Assembly: GCF_014252955.1 (NCBI RefSeq)
Contig: NZ_JACMIA010000001.1
Coordinates: 3,804,258 to 3,868,257 of the forward strand
Direction: 5' to 3'
Source of the DNA: Stappia sp. 28M-7
Lineage (GTDB): Bacteria > Pseudomonadota > Alphaproteobacteria > Rhizobiales > Stappiaceae
Length of the DNA: 64,000 bases
The notes beneath the pieces were generated by a model. That model had not been told where the DNA came from. It saw only the letters and a list, made by a program, of their open reading frames with translations, and did no database searches. A program made the position numbers and the translations under genes. The stretch's first letter is position 1. Every line of letters begins with the position of its first letter. Positions 50,990 through 60,648 of this stretch are shown here, piece by piece.

Positions 50990-51958
50990 ATGCGACTTTC
51001 ACATCTCGCCATGGCGGGCGCGCTTGCGCTTGCGCTCGCCCAGCCCGCCAGCGCCCAGGAGAAGCTGCTGATCGGCTCCACCTCGGCCTCGTCCAGCCAT
51101 TACGGCTATTTCGTCGCCGTCGCCAAGCTGGTGAACGAGAAGGCGGAGGGCCTGGAGGCTTCCGTCGTGGAGACCGGAGCGACGCTCGACAACCTGCGCC
51201 GCATCGAGCGCGGCCAGGTCGACCTCGGCCTCGTCACCACCAATGTCGCCCAGCACGCCCATGCCGGCACCAACGAGTTCGACGGCCGGCCGATGAAGCT
51301 CGGGCTGCTGTGGGTCTATACCGGCGCACCGCAGAACGTCATCGTGCGCCAGGACGCCGAGGTCGGCAGCCTCGCCGAGCTGAAGGACGTGCGCTTCAAC
51401 CCGGGCATCAAGGGCTCGGCGACCGAGAGCACCACCGAGGCGGTGTTCGAGGCGCTCGGCCTGTCGGCCGACTACGTGCGCGGCTCGACCACCGACGTCG
51501 TCGACATGATCAAGGACAACCGCGTCGCCGGCTACGTGAAGTCGGGCGCCGGCACCAAGCTCGACGGCTCGACCCTCGACATCGCCACCTTCACCCCGAT
51601 CAAGGTGCTCGGCCTCACCGACGAGCAGAAGGCAGTGCTCGCCGAGAAGATGCCGGACGTGTCCATCGTCGACGTGCCCGCCGGCGCTGCCGACGGCATT
51701 CCGGCCTATTCGACCTGGAGCTTCGGCGTCGGCGCGGCCGCCGGCCCCGCCCTGTCGGAAGAGGCGGCCTACAAGATCGTCAAGGCGGTGATGGAGGACA
51801 AGGAGGCCCAGGGCGCGGCGCTGGCTTCGGTCAAGGGCGCGGATCTGGCCCAGCTGACCCTGCAATACGCCACGATCCCGCTGCATCCGGGCGCCGCCCG
51901 CTGGTACCGCGAGCAGGGCATCGAGATCCCGGCCCGCCTGCAGCCCACCGCCAACTGA
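50990..51958 (+). CDS. TAXI-family TRAP transporter substrate-binding protein
   Basis: A 322-residue TAXI-type binding protein with a signal peptide of about 23 residues ending in ASAQ. LIGSTSASSSHYGYFVAVAKLVNE opens the mature part (TAXI family pattern), and TTNVAQHAH follows near residue 85. TAXI proteins are fed to TRAP permeases with fused membrane subunits, as here. GGGAGG lies before the ATG at 50990. The AtuA-like gene downstream suggests an organic acid with a branched or terpenoid chain, but the ligand is open. Confidence 0.9.
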   Translation: MRLSHLAMAGALALALAQPASAQEKLLIGSTSASSSHYGYFVAVAKLVNEKAEGLEASVVETGATLDNLRRIERGQVDLGLVTTNVAQHAHAGTNEFDGRPMKLGLLWVYTGAPQNVIVRQDAEVGSLAELKDVRFNPGIKGSATESTTEAVFEALGLSADYVRGSTTDVVDMIKDNRVAGYVKSGAGTKLDGSTLDIATFTPIKVLGLTDEQKAVLAEKMPDVSIVDVPAGAADGIPAYSTWSFGVGAAAGPALSEEAAYKIVKAVMEDKEAQGAALASVKGADLAQLTLQYATIPLHPGAARWYREQGIEIPARLQPTAN

Positions 51959-51982
51959 CGTTCGAGCCTCGGGAGGATCGCC

Positions 51983-53848
51983 GTGCTGAACCGGACCCGC
52001 GACGCCCTGGCGCTGCTGACGGGCATCTTCGTCTTCTACACGGCAGCGACAGGCCCGTTCGAGAGCCTGATCCAGCGCGCGATCTTCCTGGCGCTCGTCG
52101 TCTGCCTCGGCCTTGCGGTCTATCCGCTGGGCCATGGCCGGCGCTGGCGCCCGCTCGGCCTTGCCGTCGACCTTGCGGCCGCCGGCATCTCCATTGCCGC
52201 CTGCGGCTACATCGTCGTCAACTACGACCGGATCATGACGACCCTGCCCTGGGCGACGACGCTGGACATGGCGCTGACCCTCGGCCTCGTCGCCTCGGTT
52301 CTGGAGATCGGCCGCCGGGCCGTCGGCATCATCTTCCCCGCCCTCGTTCTCGTCGGCCTCGCCTATGCGCTGTTCGGCGACATGCTTCCGGGAACGCTGG
52401 CCCATCGCGGCTTCGACAGCGCCTTCGTCACCGAGACCATCTTCCTCGGCGACCTCGGCATCTGGGGCATGCTGACGGGCGTCGCCGCCACCGTCATCGC
52501 CGCCTTCGTTCTGTTCGGCTCGCTGCTGCTGCATACCGGCGGCGGCCAGAGCTTCATGGATCTTGCCATGCGCATCGGCGGCCGCCAGGCAGGCGGCGCG
52601 GCCAAGATCGCCACCATCGCCAGCGGCCTGTTCGGCATGATCTCCGGCTCGGCCGTGGCCAATGTGGCGACCACCGGCAACTTCACCATCCCGATGATGA
52701 AGCGCCTCGGCTATCCGCCGGCCTTCGCCGCCGCCGTCGAGGCCGTCGCCTCCACCGGCGGCCAGCTGGCCCCGCCGATCATGGGCGCGGCCGCCTTCGT
52801 CATGGCCGAGATCCTCGGCGTCTCCTACATCCAGATCATCACCGCCGCGATCATCCCGGCGCTGCTGTTCTATCTCTCCGTCTTCGTCACGGTGCACATC
52901 GTCTCGGTGCGCAAGAACCTGACGCTGGTGCCCGAGGACGAGTTGCCGGCCTGGTCGACGATCCTCGCCCCGCGCCGGGTGCTGCCGATCCTGGCCGCCA
53001 TCGGCGGGCTGGCCGTCGGCGTCTATCTCGGCCGCTCGGTCGCCACCACCGCCTTCTACGGCATCACCGGGCTGATGATCGCCTTCGTCGCCACCTCGAT
53101 CGGCCAGATGCCTGCTTCGAAGATGGCGAGCCTCGTCGTCGCCGGCATCAAGGACGCCGGCAAGGGCATGGTGATCATCGGCGTGCTGCTGGCGGGAGCC
53201 CAGATCCTCGTCTCGATGATCAACCTCACCGGCATCGGCGTCACCTTGAGCTCGATGATCGTCTCGCTGGCCGGCGACTCCGCCCTGCTGGTGGCGCTGA
53301 TCGTCGGCGGCGTCTGCCTGATCATGGGCATGGGCCTGCCGACCACGGCGGCCTATGTGCTGGTCGCCGCGGTGCTGGCGCCGGCCATGACCGCCGTCGG
53401 CATCGACCCGCTGGCGGCCCATCTCTTCGTCTTCTACTTCGCCACCATCTCGGTGATTACCCCGCCCGTCTGCGTCGCCGTCTTCGTCGGTGCCGGCATC
53501 GCCCAGACCAACTGGCTGCCGGCGGCGATGGAGGCCGTGCGCCTAGGCGCGGTCACCTATGTGGTGCCCTTCATGCTGCTACTCTATCCCGGCATGACGG
53601 CACAGGGCGACTGGATGGCCATCGGCAACGCGCTCCTGTCGGGGCTGGTGCTGGTGATCGCCATTCCCGCCGTGCTGAGCGGGCAGAAACTCTTCGCCAT
53701 TCGCGCCCTGGACATCGCCGTGTTCGCCACCTCCATCGCCCTCGCCATCTGGCCGCACCCGGCCGCACCGCTGATCGCCGGCCTGCTGCTCGCCCTGTCC
53801 TGGCATTTCGGCAAGGCGCGCCGGCCCCTGAGGGGAGCCGCAGGATGA
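51983..53848 (+). CDS. Fused TRAP transporter permease (DctQ-DctM fusion)
   Basis: A 621-residue membrane protein typical of TAXI-TRAP systems. About the first 150 residues form a DctQ-like four-helix part, and the rest is a DctM-like part with TTGNFTIPMMKRLGYPPAFAAA-type segments near residue 230. A GTG start at 51983 is supported by GGGAGG 6 nt upstream. The stop overlaps the AtuA start (ATGA). Confidence 0.92.
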   Translation: MLNRTRDALALLTGIFVFYTAATGPFESLIQRAIFLALVVCLGLAVYPLGHGRRWRPLGLAVDLAAAGISIAACGYIVVNYDRIMTTLPWATTLDMALTLGLVASVLEIGRRAVGIIFPALVLVGLAYALFGDMLPGTLAHRGFDSAFVTETIFLGDLGIWGMLTGVAATVIAAFVLFGSLLLHTGGGQSFMDLAMRIGGRQAGGAAKIATIASGLFGMISGSAVANVATTGNFTIPMMKRLGYPPAFAAAVEAVASTGGQLAPPIMGAAAFVMAEILGVSYIQIITAAIIPALLFYLSVFVTVHIVSVRKNLTLVPEDELPAWSTILAPRRVLPILAAIGGLAVGVYLGRSVATTAFYGITGLMIAFVATSIGQMPASKMASLVVAGIKDAGKGMVIIGVLLAGAQILVSMINLTGIGVTLSSMIVSLAGDSALLVALIVGGVCLIMGMGLPTTAAYVLVAAVLAPAMTAVGIDPLAAHLFVFYFATISVITPPVCVAVFVGAGIAQTNWLPAAMEAVRLGAVTYVVPFMLLLYPGMTAQGDWMAIGNALLSGLVLVIAIPAVLSGQKLFAIRALDIAVFATSIALAIWPHPAAPLIAGLLLALSWHFGKARRPLRGAAG

Positions 53849-55182
53849 AAAGCCTGAGGATCGGAACCGGCGCCGGCTTTTCCGGCGACCGCATCGAGCC
53901 GGCGGTGGATCTCGCCGCGCGGGGAGAGCTCGACTATCTCGTCTTCGAGTGCCTGGCCGAACGCACCATCGCGCTGGCCCAGCAGGCACGGCGCGCCGAC
54001 CCGGAGGCCGGCTACGACCCGCTGCTGGAGCGGCGCATGCGCGCGGTGCTGCCCAAACGCGGGGCAAACGGCCCGCGCATCGTCTCCAACATGGGCGCCG
54101 CCAATCCGCTGGCCGCCGCCCGCAAGACGCTGGACATCGCCCGCGAGCTGGGACTTCGGGGGCTGAAGATCGCCGCCGTCACCGGCGACGACGTGCTGGC
54201 CGCCGTCGAGGGATCGCAGCTGGAGCTGCTGGAGACCGGCGGCACGGTGCGCGACCTCGGCCGGCCGCTGCTCTCCGCCAATGCCTATATCGGCGCCGCG
54301 CCCATCGTCGCCGCGCTGGAAGCGGGCGCCGACATCGTGCTCACCGGCCGCGCTGCCGACCCGGCGCTTTATCTCGCGCCGCTGGTTCATGCCTTCGGCT
54401 GGGCGATGGACGACTGGCCGCTGCTCGGGCGCGGCACCCTGGTCGGCCACCTGATGGAATGCGGCGGCCAGATCACCGGCGGCTATTTCGCCGACCCCGG
54501 CTTCAAGGACGTTGCCGATCTCGCCCGCCTCGGCTTTCCCATTGCCGAGGTCGAGGCGGACGGCACCGCGATCATCACCAAGCTTGCCGGCACCGGCGGC
54601 GCGGTCACCGAGGCGACCTGCAAGGAGCAGCTGCTCTACGAGGTGCACGATCCGGCCGCCTATCTGCAGCCCGACGTCATCGCCGACTTTTCCGGCGTCA
54701 AGATCGCGGCGGAAGGTCCCGACCGGGTGCGCATCTCCGGCGGGTCGGGCCGCGCCCGCACCGGCACGCTGAAGGTCTCGCTCGGCTATGTCGACAGCCA
54801 TGTCGGCGAGGGGCAGATCTCCTATGCCGGGCCGGGGGCGGAAGCGCGCGGGCGGCTGGCGCTGGAGATCCTGCGCGAGCGGATCGCGAAAGGCCCCGTG
54901 CCCTATCTGGAGACGCGCGGCGAGCTGATCGGTGTCGACGCGATCCTCGGCGGATCGACCTCCGCCGCCCATGAGGCGCGCGAGGTGCGGGTGCGCTTTG
55001 CCGCGCGTGCAAGCACGGCGGAGGACGCCCGGCTGGTCGCCGACGAGGTGGAGAGCCTTTATCTCAACGGCCCGGCGGCCGGCGGCGGCGTGACGCGCCA
55101 GGTGCGCGAGATCGTCGGCATTCTCTCCACCCTGATCCCGGAGACCGAGGTCTCCCCCGCCCTGACCCTGATGGAAAGCTGA
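53845..55182 (+). CDS. Acyclic terpene utilization AtuA family protein
   Basis: A 445-residue AtuA (DUF1446, PF07287) protein. Seen are RIGTGAGFSGDRIEPA at the start, IVSNMGAANP near residue 80, ADIVLTGRAADPALYLAP near 165, and LVGHLMECGGQITGGYF near 200. The family is named for a Pseudomonas citronellol/geraniol gene, but its reaction has not been established. Here it is translationally coupled to a TAXI-TRAP importer and to a small AtuA-partner protein, with none of the other atu genes. It is therefore more likely an enzyme for a carboxylic acid taken up by this importer. Confidence 0.85.
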   Translation: MKSLRIGTGAGFSGDRIEPAVDLAARGELDYLVFECLAERTIALAQQARRADPEAGYDPLLERRMRAVLPKRGANGPRIVSNMGAANPLAAARKTLDIARELGLRGLKIAAVTGDDVLAAVEGSQLELLETGGTVRDLGRPLLSANAYIGAAPIVAALEAGADIVLTGRAADPALYLAPLVHAFGWAMDDWPLLGRGTLVGHLMECGGQITGGYFADPGFKDVADLARLGFPIAEVEADGTAIITKLAGTGGAVTEATCKEQLLYEVHDPAAYLQPDVIADFSGVKIAAEGPDRVRISGGSGRARTGTLKVSLGYVDSHVGEGQISYAGPGAEARGRLALEILRERIAKGPVPYLETRGELIGVDAILGGSTSAAHEAREVRVRFAARASTAEDARLVADEVESLYLNGPAAGGGVTRQVREIVGILSTLIPETEVSPALTLMES

Positions 55183-55184
55183 CC

Positions 55185-55496
55185 ATGCTGCTGCGCGACA
55201 TCGCCCATTCGCGGACCGGCGACAAGGGCAACATCTCCAACGTCTCGGTCATCGCCTACGAGATGGCGAACTGGCCGCTGATCGAGGCGGAAGTGACGCC
55301 CGAGCGGCTGCGCGCCCATCTTGCCTGGCTGGAGATCGGCGAGATCGAGCGCTTCGCCCTGCCGCGGCTCGGCGCGCTCAACTTCGTGCTGCACGGCGCG
55401 CTGAAGGGCGGCGTCACCCGCTCGCTCGCGCTCGACGCGCATGGCAAGTGCCTGAGCTCGGCACTGCTCGACATGGAGATCGCCGGGCCGGCGTGA
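55185..55496 (+). CDS. AtuA-partner small protein, ferredoxin-like fold
   Basis: A 103-residue protein with the pattern LRDIAHSRTGDKGNISNVSVIAY at the N-terminus. This small domain is often found next to, or fused to the C-terminus of, AtuA proteins. It starts 2 bp after the AtuA stop, so the two probably form one enzyme. No catalytic residues are known for it. Confidence 0.83.
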   Translation: MLLRDIAHSRTGDKGNISNVSVIAYEMANWPLIEAEVTPERLRAHLAWLEIGEIERFALPRLGALNFVLHGALKGGVTRSLALDAHGKCLSSALLDMEIAGPA

Positions 55497-55503
55497 CGCG
55501 CGC

Positions 55504-57390
55504 TCAGCGGCGCGGCACGGTCTCGGGTCGCAGGTGACGCTTCTGCGCGGCGATGCGGAACTGCGCATTGGCCGCGCCATAGCCGCGATAGCCGCCGCGC
55601 CGCTCGACGATCTCGAAGAAGAAGCCTTCGCCGTAGTTCGGGCCGTAGAGCTGGAAATATTCGCCCTCCCCGTCCCGGTCGTAGAGGATGTTCTCGGCCC
55701 TCAGCCTGTCGGCGAAGTCGGGATCGAGGCCGAAGCGCGCCTCCAGGTCGTCATAATAGTTGCGCGAGATCTCCAGCGCCTTGAAGCCGCAGGCCTTCAG
55801 CGCGGCGGCGGTCGCGAAGATGTCGCGGCTTTCGAAGGCGACATGCTGGACCGCCGAGCCGAAGCTTTCGGCGATGAAGCGGCCGGCGAGCGTGCGCCGG
55901 TTCTCCGCCCCGTTCAGCGTGATCCGCAAGGCCCCGTCCGCCGTCTCGATGGCCTGGCTGCGCACCAGCCCGGCCGGGTCGACCACATCCACCATCGGCG
56001 TCTTCGCCGTCGCGAAGATCGAGGTGTAGAACAGCGTCCAGGTCAGCATCTCCTCGTAGTTCATCGTCTGTGCCAGATGGTCGATGGAGACGAGCCCGGC
56101 GGCAGCGGACGCCTTGCCGCCCTCGACTAGGCGGAAATCGGTCTCCCAGAGCCCTGCGAGCTTCTCGTCGATGAAGTGCATCACGCCGCCGCCGACGCCC
56201 CGGATCGCGGGAATGGCAAGCTCGCCCGGCCCGACCGGCTGGTCGAACGTGTCGGCGCCCAGCGCCCGCGCGCGCGCCACCGTCGCAGCGGCATCGGCGA
56301 CCTTGAGGCCGATGGCGCAGACCGACGTGCCGTGCACCAGGTAGGAGGAATGGGCAAAGCCCTCCCGCTCGGTGTTGATGAGCAGGTTGATCCCGCCCTG
56401 CTGCCACAAGGTGACGTCCTTGGAGACATGGCGGCCGGCCTCGACGAAGCCGAGGCTGGCGAACATGCGCGCCAGTTCCTCCGCCTCCGCCTCATCGGCG
56501 GCGAACTCGACGAACTCGATGCCCTGCGCCTCGATCCGGTCGGGCATTTCCGGCAGCGGGATGCGCACGTCCGGCTCGCGGCGGCGCACCTGGTCCATCA
56601 GGTAGACGAGCGAGCGGTGGCCGTCGACCGCGATGGATTTCGGCGAGCCGCCGCGGAACTGGTCGTTGAAGATCTCTAGCGACAGCACCCCGTCATAGCC
56701 GGTCGCCGCGACCGCCCGCATGAAGTCGGTGACCGCAAGGTCGCCCTCGCCCGGCATGTTGCGGAAATGCCGGCTCCAGTAGAGCAGGTCCATGTCGATC
56801 AAGGGCGCGTCGGCCAGCTGGACGATGAAGATCCGGTCGCCGGGTATCGCGCGGATCGTGTCGACATCGGTCTTGCGCGCCAGCGTGTGGAAGCTGTCGA
56901 GGATGATGCCGACATTGGGATGATCGGCGCGGCGCACCACCTCCCAGGCATCGCGATGGTCGTTGACGTGCCGGCCCCAGGCCAGCGCCTCGTAGCCGAC
57001 GCGAAGGCCGCGTGCCGCCGCGCGCGCGCCGAGCTCGGCGAAATCGTCGGCCGCGCGGTTGATGCCCCCGAGCGAGACCGGCGAGACGTTGGAGCAGACC
57101 AGCATCAGGTCGGTGCCCAGCTCCTGCATCAGGTCGAACTTGCGCTCCGCCCGGTCGAAGGCGCGCGCCCGGTGCGGCTCCGGCATGCCCTCGAAATCGC
57201 GGAACGGCTGGAACAGCGTGATCTCCAGCCCGGCATCGCGGATCATCGCGCCGACATCGCGCGGACTGCCGTCGAAGGCGAGGAAGTCGTTCTCGAAGAT
57301 CTCGATCCCGTCGAACCCGGCGGCCGAGATCGCCGCCAGCTTTTCCCGAAGGTCTCCGCTGATCGAGACGGTGGCGATGGACGTCTTCAT
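55504..57390 (-). CDS. QuiC-like 3-dehydroshikimate dehydratase (sugar isomerase/HPPD fusion)
   Basis: A 628-residue fusion. Residues about 1-275 form a xylose-isomerase-like TIM barrel, and about 290-610 form a 4-hydroxyphenylpyruvate-dioxygenase-like vicinal-oxygen-chelate domain that keeps the metal triad H438, H516 and E593. This architecture is that of bacterial QuiC enzymes, in which the barrel dehydrates 3-dehydroshikimate to protocatechuate and the second domain has an unclear role. Its start overlaps the upstream oxidoreductase gene by 4 bp. With that gene and the TTT importer it suggests use of quinate or shikimate. Protocatechuate dioxygenase is not in the window. Confidence 0.87.
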   Translation of the reverse strand: MKTSIATVSISGDLREKLAAISAAGFDGIEIFENDFLAFDGSPRDVGAMIRDAGLEITLFQPFRDFEGMPEPHRARAFDRAERKFDLMQELGTDLMLVCSNVSPVSLGGINRAADDFAELGARAAARGLRVGYEALAWGRHVNDHRDAWEVVRRADHPNVGIILDSFHTLARKTDVDTIRAIPGDRIFIVQLADAPLIDMDLLYWSRHFRNMPGEGDLAVTDFMRAVAATGYDGVLSLEIFNDQFRGGSPKSIAVDGHRSLVYLMDQVRRREPDVRIPLPEMPDRIEAQGIEFVEFAADEAEAEELARMFASLGFVEAGRHVSKDVTLWQQGGINLLINTEREGFAHSSYLVHGTSVCAIGLKVADAAATVARARALGADTFDQPVGPGELAIPAIRGVGGGVMHFIDEKLAGLWETDFRLVEGGKASAAAGLVSIDHLAQTMNYEEMLTWTLFYTSIFATAKTPMVDVVDPAGLVRSQAIETADGALRITLNGAENRRTLAGRFIAESFGSAVQHVAFESRDIFATAAALKACGFKALEISRNYYDDLEARFGLDPDFADRLRAENILYDRDGEGEYFQLYGPNYGEGFFFEIVERRGGYRGYGAANAQFRIAAQKRHLRPETVPRR

Positions 57391-58511
57391 GGGGCACCGG
57401 CCTTGCTGTGAGAGGAAAGGGAAACGCCTGCGGCAGGCGGAACGGCGAGGCCCAGCGGCGGGGGAACCTTGACCTCGCCGCCGGTCTCGGCCGCCCGGCG
57501 GATGGCGGCGAGCACGTCGAGCGTCGCAAGGCCTTCCTCGCCGGGGACCAGCGGCACGGCCCGGTCGAGCGCGACCTCGCAGAAATGGCGCATCTGCAGC
57601 GCGAAGGGGTCGCCGCCCTGCCGGGTCAGCACCTTGCGCGAGATCGGCTGCGCCCAGTCAGCAGCCCCCTCGTAGTGCCAGAGCCCGAGATCGGGCAGCG
57701 ACAGCGACCCTGACGTGCCGCCGATCGTGTAGCAGCTGGCCGAGGTTTCCGGGTAATCGGGGTTCTCGCCGGCCGTCAGCTCCCAGCTCCAGGGCGCGGC
57801 GACGGCATCGGAAACGGTCATGGTGCCCAGCGCGCCATTGGCAAAGCGCAGGAGCACCGCGGCAGTGTCCTCCACCGCATGACCGCGCGCCAGAGACGAG
57901 GAGCGCGCCTGCACGCTGGCGACATCGCCGCACAGGTGGCGGAGCAGGTCGATGTCGTGGATCAGGTTGGTGAGGATCGGCCCCCCGCCCGGTTGGGTGC
58001 GCCAGGGTACCTCGAAATAGCTGTCCGGCTTGCGGAACCAGCACAGCGCGTTGACCGCGACCAGCCGGCCGATGGCACCGCTGGCGATCTCCGCCCGCGC
58101 CGCCGCGATCAGCGGATTGTGCCGCCGGTGATGGCCGACAAGCAGCGCAACGCCGGCCGCACGCGCGGCCACCACCACCTCGCGCGCCGCCTCCGCCGTG
58201 TCGGCCAGCGGCTTTTCCACCAGCACCGGCACCCGGGCCGCGATACAGGCGAGCGCCTGCGGTGCATGCAGCCGGTTCGGCGTCGCCAGCACCACCCCGT
58301 CTGGCCGCAGCCGGGCCAGCATCTCGTCACAGCTGTCGAACCACGGCACGCCAAAGGCCTCCGCCGCCTGGCGCCCGTCCGCGGACGGGTCGGCGACGCC
58401 GGCAAGTTCGCCCTCGCGGGCGGCGTGGGCCATGTGCACGCGGCCGATCTTGCCGGCCCCGACAATGGCGATGCGGGCTTTCGTCTTCATCTCTTCGCTC
58501 TTTCGCGCCAT
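57387..58511 (-). CDS. Gfo/Idh/MocA family oxidoreductase
   Basis: A 374-residue NAD(P)-dependent oxidoreductase. The Rossmann motif is IAIVGAGKIGRVHMAHA, the family EKPLAD segment lies near residue 95 and the C-terminal alpha/beta domain follows. Coupled to a QuiC-like gene, it may be the quinate/shikimate dehydrogenase of the cluster, although most relatives act on inositols or sugars. ATG 58511 has a GGGGCGGG sequence upstream; an internal ATG at 58490 is a possible start. Confidence 0.87.
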   Translation of the reverse strand: MARKSEEMKTKARIAIVGAGKIGRVHMAHAAREGELAGVADPSADGRQAAEAFGVPWFDSCDEMLARLRPDGVVLATPNRLHAPQALACIAARVPVLVEKPLADTAEAAREVVVAARAAGVALLVGHHRRHNPLIAAARAEIASGAIGRLVAVNALCWFRKPDSYFEVPWRTQPGGGPILTNLIHDIDLLRHLCGDVASVQARSSSLARGHAVEDTAAVLLRFANGALGTMTVSDAVAAPWSWELTAGENPDYPETSASCYTIGGTSGSLSLPDLGLWHYEGAADWAQPISRKVLTRQGGDPFALQMRHFCEVALDRAVPLVPGEEGLATLDVLAAIRRAAETGGEVKVPPPLGLAVPPAAGVSLSSHSKAGAP

Positions 58512-58570
58512 GAGGCCCGCCCCTTTCCGGGCGCGGCCTCAGGTCTCCGGCAGATCGGCCCTGCCGGCGG

Positions 58571-60097
58571 TCATCCCGCCCCGCGCCCCTGCGCCCGCCT
58601 TCCCCGCCACGCCTCGCGCGCCATGCGGCCGAGCGGCGTCTGCGAGATCAGCAGCGCCAGGAAGGCGATCAGCAGCACGCAGGAAATCGGATGCGACAGG
58701 AAATCCCAGATGAAGGTCGCCGGATCGTTGCGCGCCCCGATCATCGCCCGCCGATAGTTGGAATCCATCATCGGACCCAGGATGACGCCGAGGATCACCG
58801 GCCCGACCTGGAAGCCGTAGACCTTCAGGAAATAGCCGAACACGCCGAACAGCAGCATCCAGTAGATATCGACCGGATTGTTCTGGATGGCGTAGGAGCC
58901 GACCGCCGACAGGATGATGATCAGCGGCAGCAGGATCGCCTTCGGGCACTCGACGATCTTGGTGAAGATGCGGATGCCGGTCAGGCCGAAGATCAGCAGG
59001 AAGATGTTGGCGAGCGCCAGGTTGCCGACCGTGAACCAGAACAGGTGCGGGGTCTCGACCAGGAGCAGGGGGCCGGGCTTCAGCCCGTGGATGAACAGCG
59101 CGCCGATGATGACGGCGGTGACCGCATCGCCCGGAATGCCGAGCGTCAGCATCGGCACGAAGGCGCCGCCCACGGCCGCGTTGTTGGCCGCTTCCGGCGC
59201 CACCAGCCCTTCCTTGGCGCCCTCGCCGAAAGGCACTTCCGGGTTCTTCGTCGCCCGCTTGGCATCGTCATAGGCCAGCAGGGCGGCAATGTCGCCGCCG
59301 GTGCCCGGCAGCGCGCCGATCACCGTGCCGATGCCCGAGGCGCGCATGGCGACGCGGAAATAGCGGCGCACGTCGGCAAGGCGCGGGATTACCCGGTCGA
59401 TCTTCTGTTTCACCGCCGGCAGGTCGAGCTGGTGCAGCTGCACGAAGGCCTCGGCGACGCCGAAGAAGCCGATCATCGCGACCACGTAAGGGATGCCGCC
59501 CATCAGGGTGATCGTGTCGAAGGTGAAGCGCCCTTCCGCCGTCATCGGGTCGAGGCCGACCATGCCGATCAGCACCCCGAGCGCACCGGCGAAGACGCCT
59601 TTGGCGAAGCTTTCGCCGGACAGGGTGCCGACCAGCAGGATGCCGATCATCGCCAGCAGCAGGTAGTCGCGCGAGGTGAACATCAGCGCGAAGTCGGCGA
59701 GCATCGGCGCGAACAGGGCGAGCGCCGCAATGCCGACGAAGCCGCCGAACACCGACATCACGGTGGTCAGGCCGACCGCCTCGCCGGCCTCGCCGCGCTT
59801 GGCCATCGGGTAGCCGTCGAGCGCAGTGGCGATGGCGCTCGGCGCGCCGGGAATGTTGAGCAGGATCGCGGTGCGCGACCCGCCATAGACGCCGCCGACA
59901 TAGACGCCGGCGATCAGCGCCAGCGCGTCGTTGACGCTCCACTTGAAGGTGAAGGAGATCAGGATCGACACGGCCATCGTCACCGACAGGCCGGGAATCG
60001 CCCCGACATAGATGCCGGCGAGCGTGCCCGCCGCCGTCAGCATCAGCAGCCAGGGGTCGAACCAGGAGATTGCCAGGTATCCGAAGGACTCGAGCAT
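58571..60097 (-). CDS. Tripartite tricarboxylate transporter large permease, TctA type
   Basis: A 508-residue membrane protein with about 11-12 hydrophobic segments. Family motifs are GAIPGLSVTMAVSILI near residue 35, RTAILLNIPGAPSAIATALDGYP near 75 and ALPGTGGDIAALLAYDDAKR near 255. It forms the TTT channel with TctB. It starts 1 bp after the TctB stop. The frame can be opened further upstream to 60187, but that lies inside tctB. Confidence 0.93.
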   Translation of the reverse strand: MLESFGYLAISWFDPWLLMLTAAGTLAGIYVGAIPGLSVTMAVSILISFTFKWSVNDALALIAGVYVGGVYGGSRTAILLNIPGAPSAIATALDGYPMAKRGEAGEAVGLTTVMSVFGGFVGIAALALFAPMLADFALMFTSRDYLLLAMIGILLVGTLSGESFAKGVFAGALGVLIGMVGLDPMTAEGRFTFDTITLMGGIPYVVAMIGFFGVAEAFVQLHQLDLPAVKQKIDRVIPRLADVRRYFRVAMRASGIGTVIGALPGTGGDIAALLAYDDAKRATKNPEVPFGEGAKEGLVAPEAANNAAVGGAFVPMLTLGIPGDAVTAVIIGALFIHGLKPGPLLLVETPHLFWFTVGNLALANIFLLIFGLTGIRIFTKIVECPKAILLPLIIILSAVGSYAIQNNPVDIYWMLLFGVFGYFLKVYGFQVGPVILGVILGPMMDSNYRRAMIGARNDPATFIWDFLSHPISCVLLIAFLALLISQTPLGRMAREAWRGRRAQGRGAG

Positions 60098-60098
60098 G

Positions 60099-60581
60099 TC
60101 AGAACAGCCCCTGCAGCAGGGTTCCCTTGGGCAGCACCACCTGGAAGACGAGGCTGAACACCACGTGGATCGCCGCCAGTCCGGCAAGGCTGACCAGAGC
60201 CGTCAGCCAGGGGCTGCGCCGCCACAGGAACTGGATCGACACGAACAGGAAGACGCCCGAGGCGGCGAGGAAGCCGAGGTAAGGCATCGCCAGGATGTAG
60301 AGGCCGACCAGCACCACCATCACGGTCTGGCGCAGCGGCGTGATATCGGCGAGGAACCGGCGCAGGCCGCCGCCGGCTGGCGTCATCGCCAGCGCCTTCA
60401 ACAGGATCACCAGCGAGCAGACAACCATCAGCCCGGTCGCCAGCATCGGAAAGATGCCCGGGGTCGACAGGCCGGAAAAGCCGGAAATCTTGTAGGCCTC
60501 GCTGAACAGCCACAGGCTGAGCGCGAGAAGGGCGACGGCGAAGGCGAGCTCGCCCGGCCGCCGCTGGGCTCGCGAGGACAT
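60099..60581 (-). CDS. Tripartite tricarboxylate transporter small permease, TctB type
   Basis: A 160-residue TctB-family protein with four hydrophobic segments. ELAFAVALLALSLWLFSEAY opens it after a short basic stretch. Two adjacent ATGs (60584, 60581) are possible; GGAGG spacing favours 60581. It is needed with TctA for uptake. It lies between tctC and tctA in the usual TTT order. Confidence 0.88.
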   Translation of the reverse strand: MSSRAQRRPGELAFAVALLALSLWLFSEAYKISGFSGLSTPGIFPMLATGLMVVCSLVILLKALAMTPAGGGLRRFLADITPLRQTVMVVLVGLYILAMPYLGFLAASGVFLFVSIQFLWRRSPWLTALVSLAGLAAIHVVFSLVFQVVLPKGTLLQGLF

Positions 60582-60648
60582 CATGACCCTCCTGGCAGCA
60601 TGAGGGCTGCGGCCGGAACCCCGTCGTCCCGGCCGCAGCGCTGAGGCG

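Noticed and set aside
50974-55182. A 1402-codon plus-strand frame across the TAXI-TRAP-AtuA genes
   Set aside because: Only its last third is a real protein (AtuA from 53845). The rest is the out-of-frame reading of the TAXI and TRAP genes, rich in arginine and proline without any domain.
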